Assembly: GCF_017874615.1 (NCBI RefSeq)
Contig: NZ_JAGIKV010000013.1
Span: 124,001-188,000 of the forward strand
DNA length: 64,000 nt
Reading direction: 5' to 3'
DNA from: Paenibacillus xylanexedens
GTDB lineage: Bacteria; Bacillota; Bacilli; Paenibacillales; Paenibacillaceae
Positions within the stretch are counted from its first letter, which is position 1, and each line of letters opens with the position of its first letter. A model generated the notes under the pieces. That model did not search any database and was not told where the DNA came from. It saw nothing but the letters and a program-made list of their open reading frames with translations. Made by a program: the position numbers and the translations under genes. Of this stretch, positions 61,964 to 64,000 are shown piece after piece.

Positions 61964-63034
61964 GTGAGTACAAGTGTAGCCTCACCGCCAGTTCGTAAAG
62001 CAAAAGGTACTAAACCCTTTATTCCCGATTTGGTGTATTTTGAACCCGGTGCATTGGAATATGATAAAGGCAAACGGATTATGGAATGGGTGACATCCAA
62101 AAACATACCTTATCAGATGACCACATCCCATAACCGAATCACAAACCTGCCCGGTGAAACCGAACAAGAAAAATATCGAATGGCAAAGCGTACTCTGGTC
62201 GTTGGTGTGCGCAAGACACTCAAGTTTGACCAGTCGAAACCTTCAGCGGAATATGCCATTCCCATCTCTACAGGCTGTATGGGGCACTGCCATTATTGTT
62301 ATCTTCAGACTACACTTGGTGCGAAACCTTATGTCCGTGTCTATGTTAATACCGAGGAGATCATTCAGGCTGCAAAAGGATACATTGAAGAACGCGCACC
62401 TGAAATCACGCGATTTGAAGCCGCTTGTACTTCTGATCCCGTGGGACTCGAGCATATCACGGAGAATTTAAGTGACCTGATTCGTTTTATGGCGGAAGAA
62501 GAATATGGACGCTTGCGCTTTGTAACCAAATATCATCACGTTGATCCGTTGCTGAACCTTAAACATAACGGCCACACCCGTATCCGGTTTAGTGTCAATT
62601 CGGATTATGTCATCAAAAACTTTGAACCGGCTACCTCCAGATTTGAGGAACGCATTGAAGCTGCTGGCAAAATTGCACACGCCGGTTATCCCCTGGGCTT
62701 CATTATCGCTCCTATCATGTGGTATGAAGGCTGGGAAGAAGGATACTCGGATCTGTTGCAGAAGCTGGCAGATACGCTTCCAGAGGAAGCAACCAAGGAT
62801 CTTACCTTTGAGATGATCCAGCACCGTTTTACCAAAACGGCCAAAGCAACCATTGAGAAACGTTATCCTAAAACCAAGCTGGAGATGGATATCGAGAAAC
62901 GTAAGATGAAATGGGGCCGTTGGGGTCAGTACAAGTATGTGTATAAGGATGACCAGCAAGATGCGCTGCGCGAATTCATTACGGAACGAATCTTTGAACA
63001 TTTCCCACTAGCCAGTATTGATTACTTCACCTAA
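61964..63034 (+). CDS. splB: Spore photoproduct lyase
   Basis: 356 residues, radical-SAM enzyme that reverses the spore photoproduct in DNA at germination. The cluster motif is STGCMGHCHYCYLQTTLG (Cys105, 109, 112), and the H-atom-relay Cys is Cys155 in FEAACTSDP. KYHHVDPLL and IRFSVNSDYV are family blocks. The start is a GTG with AAAGGAG upstream. A sigma-G promoter is expected; a CATGTTA in the 192-base leader fits its -10, but no matching -35 was found. Confidence 0.96.
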   Translation: MSTSVASPPVRKAKGTKPFIPDLVYFEPGALEYDKGKRIMEWVTSKNIPYQMTTSHNRITNLPGETEQEKYRMAKRTLVVGVRKTLKFDQSKPSAEYAIPISTGCMGHCHYCYLQTTLGAKPYVRVYVNTEEIIQAAKGYIEERAPEITRFEAACTSDPVGLEHITENLSDLIRFMAEEEYGRLRFVTKYHHVDPLLNLKHNGHTRIRFSVNSDYVIKNFEPATSRFEERIEAAGKIAHAGYPLGFIIAPIMWYEGWEEGYSDLLQKLADTLPEEATKDLTFEMIQHRFTKTAKATIEKRYPKTKLEMDIEKRKMKWGRWGQYKYVYKDDQQDALREFITERIFEHFPLASIDYFT

Positions 63035-63092
63035 ACGAAAAACGCGACTGCCCGTAATGATATGCTGGTATAGGCATTTCTAACAAACGATT

Positions 63093-63142
63093 AAAAAGCA
63101 GGTTACATGACCCAGAGTGTCTCTGGTAACATGTAGCCTGCT
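63093..63142 (-). terminator. Terminator of ccdA
   Basis: Minus strand: AGCAGGCTACATG and CATGTAACCTGCT with an inner CCAGAG/CTCTGG form a long stem, followed by five T. It may also stop convergent splB transcripts. Confidence 0.8.
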
Positions 63143-63180
63143 ATGCCATACATAAGAATACTCGAATTCAGTTCATCCGT

Positions 63181-63894
63181 CTAAATAATCATCCAGTCTG
63201 GTGTAATCTGCTGCAACCAGATGGTAATCTTCGTCATCTGATCTGTAAAAAGCAATAACCCAAGGAACAACATTAATGCTCCCCCGATTTTCATCATGAC
63301 ATTGGAATAGCGTAAGATCCAACGTGTAGAACCGATGAAAAAGGCCAAAATGAAGAACGGGATTGCAAACCCTGCGGTATAACCTGTAATCAGCGCCAGC
63401 CAGGTTGTGGGCTCACTTGCAGCCATAGCAATGATCGCTGTTAGAATGGGACCAATACAAGGCGACCACCCTGCTGAGAAACCGATACCAAATATAAATG
63501 AGCCCAGATAACCTGCGGGTTTCCATTTCATATCCAGCTTGCGTTCCTTCATCAAAAACTGCGGCTTGAACACACCAAGCAAAAACAACCCCATAAGCAT
63601 AATCAGAATCGCAGACAATTGACGAATCAGTTCACGGTTATCGTTGAAAAATTGGCCAAACAACCCGGCACCAAGGCCAAGCGAATAAAATACAGCCGAG
63701 AAGCCTAAAATAAACGCCAGCGTATGCGTCATCGTCTTAAAGCGGACTTCGCGCTGATTGCGGTCATCCTTCAGTTGTTGTACCGTCATACCTGTAATGT
63801 AGGAGAGGTATGATGGATACAGCGGAAGACAACATGGTGATATAAATGAGACTAAGCCTGCTACAAAAGCCATCCATACATTAACATCAGGCAT
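63181..63894 (-). CDS. ccdA: Cytochrome c biogenesis protein CcdA
   Basis: 237 residues, DsbD-like membrane protein passing reducing power across the membrane. Six helices; the first has FISPCCLPLYPSYLSYITG and the fourth FSAGWSPCIGPILTAIIAM, which hold the two reactive Cys. The ATG at 63892-63894 follows GGGAG about 12 bases away; a GTG ten codons earlier is possible. In B. subtilis ccdA serves cytochrome c and spore cortex thiol chemistry. Confidence 0.93.
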   Translation of the reverse strand: MPDVNVWMAFVAGLVSFISPCCLPLYPSYLSYITGMTVQQLKDDRNQREVRFKTMTHTLAFILGFSAVFYSLGLGAGLFGQFFNDNRELIRQLSAILIMLMGLFLLGVFKPQFLMKERKLDMKWKPAGYLGSFIFGIGFSAGWSPCIGPILTAIIAMAASEPTTWLALITGYTAGFAIPFFILAFFIGSTRWILRYSNVMMKIGGALMLFLGLLLFTDQMTKITIWLQQITPDWMII

Positions 63895-63943
63895 GAAGCG
63901 GATGTCTCCCTTCCCCGGGCTCACGTGCTTGCTCGTTCAGTCG

Positions 63944-64000
63944 TCAGGCTCGGAACCCTTTTTTTCCAATCATCGTCAGAATCAGCATCATGATCAGCAA
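63944..64000 (-). CDS. C-terminal end of an ORF running in from beyond the window
   Basis: The minus strand is open from the window edge to a TGA at 63944-63946, reading LLIMMLILTMIGKKGFRA. The hydrophobic run suggests the last membrane helix of a protein upstream of ccdA. Only 18 codons are visible, so the identity is unknown and coding is a guess. Confidence 0.35.
   Translation of the reverse strand: MLIMMLILTMIGKKGFRA

Noticed and set aside
1..64000. CRISPR arrays, tRNA or rRNA genes
   Set aside because: No regularly spaced direct repeats, cloverleaf-type sequences or rRNA segments were recognised by eye; a tRNAscan or Infernal run would be decisive.

Overview
The window is chromosomal DNA of an endospore-forming Gram-positive rod, almost certainly Paenibacillus or a close relative. 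It carries the forespore sigma-F operon, the complete eight-gene spoIIIA operon, spo0A-spoIVB, spoIIM, dacF, splB and a mciZ-like small gene, in the order known from the yqh-yqi-yqj-yqk part of the Bacillus subtilis chromosome. The copper-amine-oxidase N-terminal repeats on the glycosidase and the AraC plus binding-protein iron genes are Paenibacillus-like. Most genes lie on the minus strand. No rRNA, tRNA, CRISPR array, prophage or transposase was seen. All assignments come from reading the sequence; no database search was run.

Layout. 1-563: end of an EamA transporter gene. 651-8706: sigF-spoIIAB-spoIIAA-dacF-punA-xerD-yqzK-fur-spoIIM-endoQ family, without the phosphopentomutase gene usually found between punA and xerD. 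8709-11761: nudF, divergent mciZ-like gene, M20 peptidase, divergent prli42-like gene, lipB. 11873-16947: branched-chain 2-oxoacid dehydrogenase complex (lpd, E1alpha, E1beta, E2), read leftwards. 17178-20679: small membrane proteins, a two-TM channel with an odd filter, a thymidine kinase with an altered P-loop, two Cys-motif hypotheticals and a YiiX-like amidase. 21074-26401: iron island with a Fur-boxed ferredoxin-NADP reductase-like gene and two long ORFs in which an AraC regulator reads in frame through a Fur box and ribosome binding site into a siderophore-binding lipoprotein. 26608-31394: FlxA-like protein, GGDEF protein, spo0A, spoIVB. 31515-45272: recN-argR-hypothetical-tlyA-dxs-ispA-xseB-xseA-folD-nusB-DUF2273-amaP-asp23-accC-accB. 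45406-51200: spoIIIAH to spoIIIAA. 51464-61771: comB, lysC, efp, pepQ, aroQ, yqhR, yqhQ, yqhP, patatin-like, glycoside hydrolase-like protein, mntR. 61964-64000: splB, ccdA and the end of one more ORF.

How the genes fit. Spo0A starts sporulation, sigma F with SpoIIAA/SpoIIAB acts in the forespore, SpoIIM works in engulfment, SpoIIIAA-AH forms the channel between mother cell and forespore, SpoIVB signals back to the mother cell, and SplB repairs spore DNA. Housekeeping functions are lipoate and branched-chain acyl-CoA supply, fatty acid initiation (accBC), isoprenoids (dxs, ispA), folate C1, arginine control and DNA repair (recN, xseAB). Metal control is by Fur and MntR.

The most unusual content is the pair of AraC-lipoprotein composite ORFs with the Fur operator inside the coding sequence, two families of dispersed palindromic repeats (one with an internally deleted copy), and single-gene oddities in xerD, tdk and the potassium channel.
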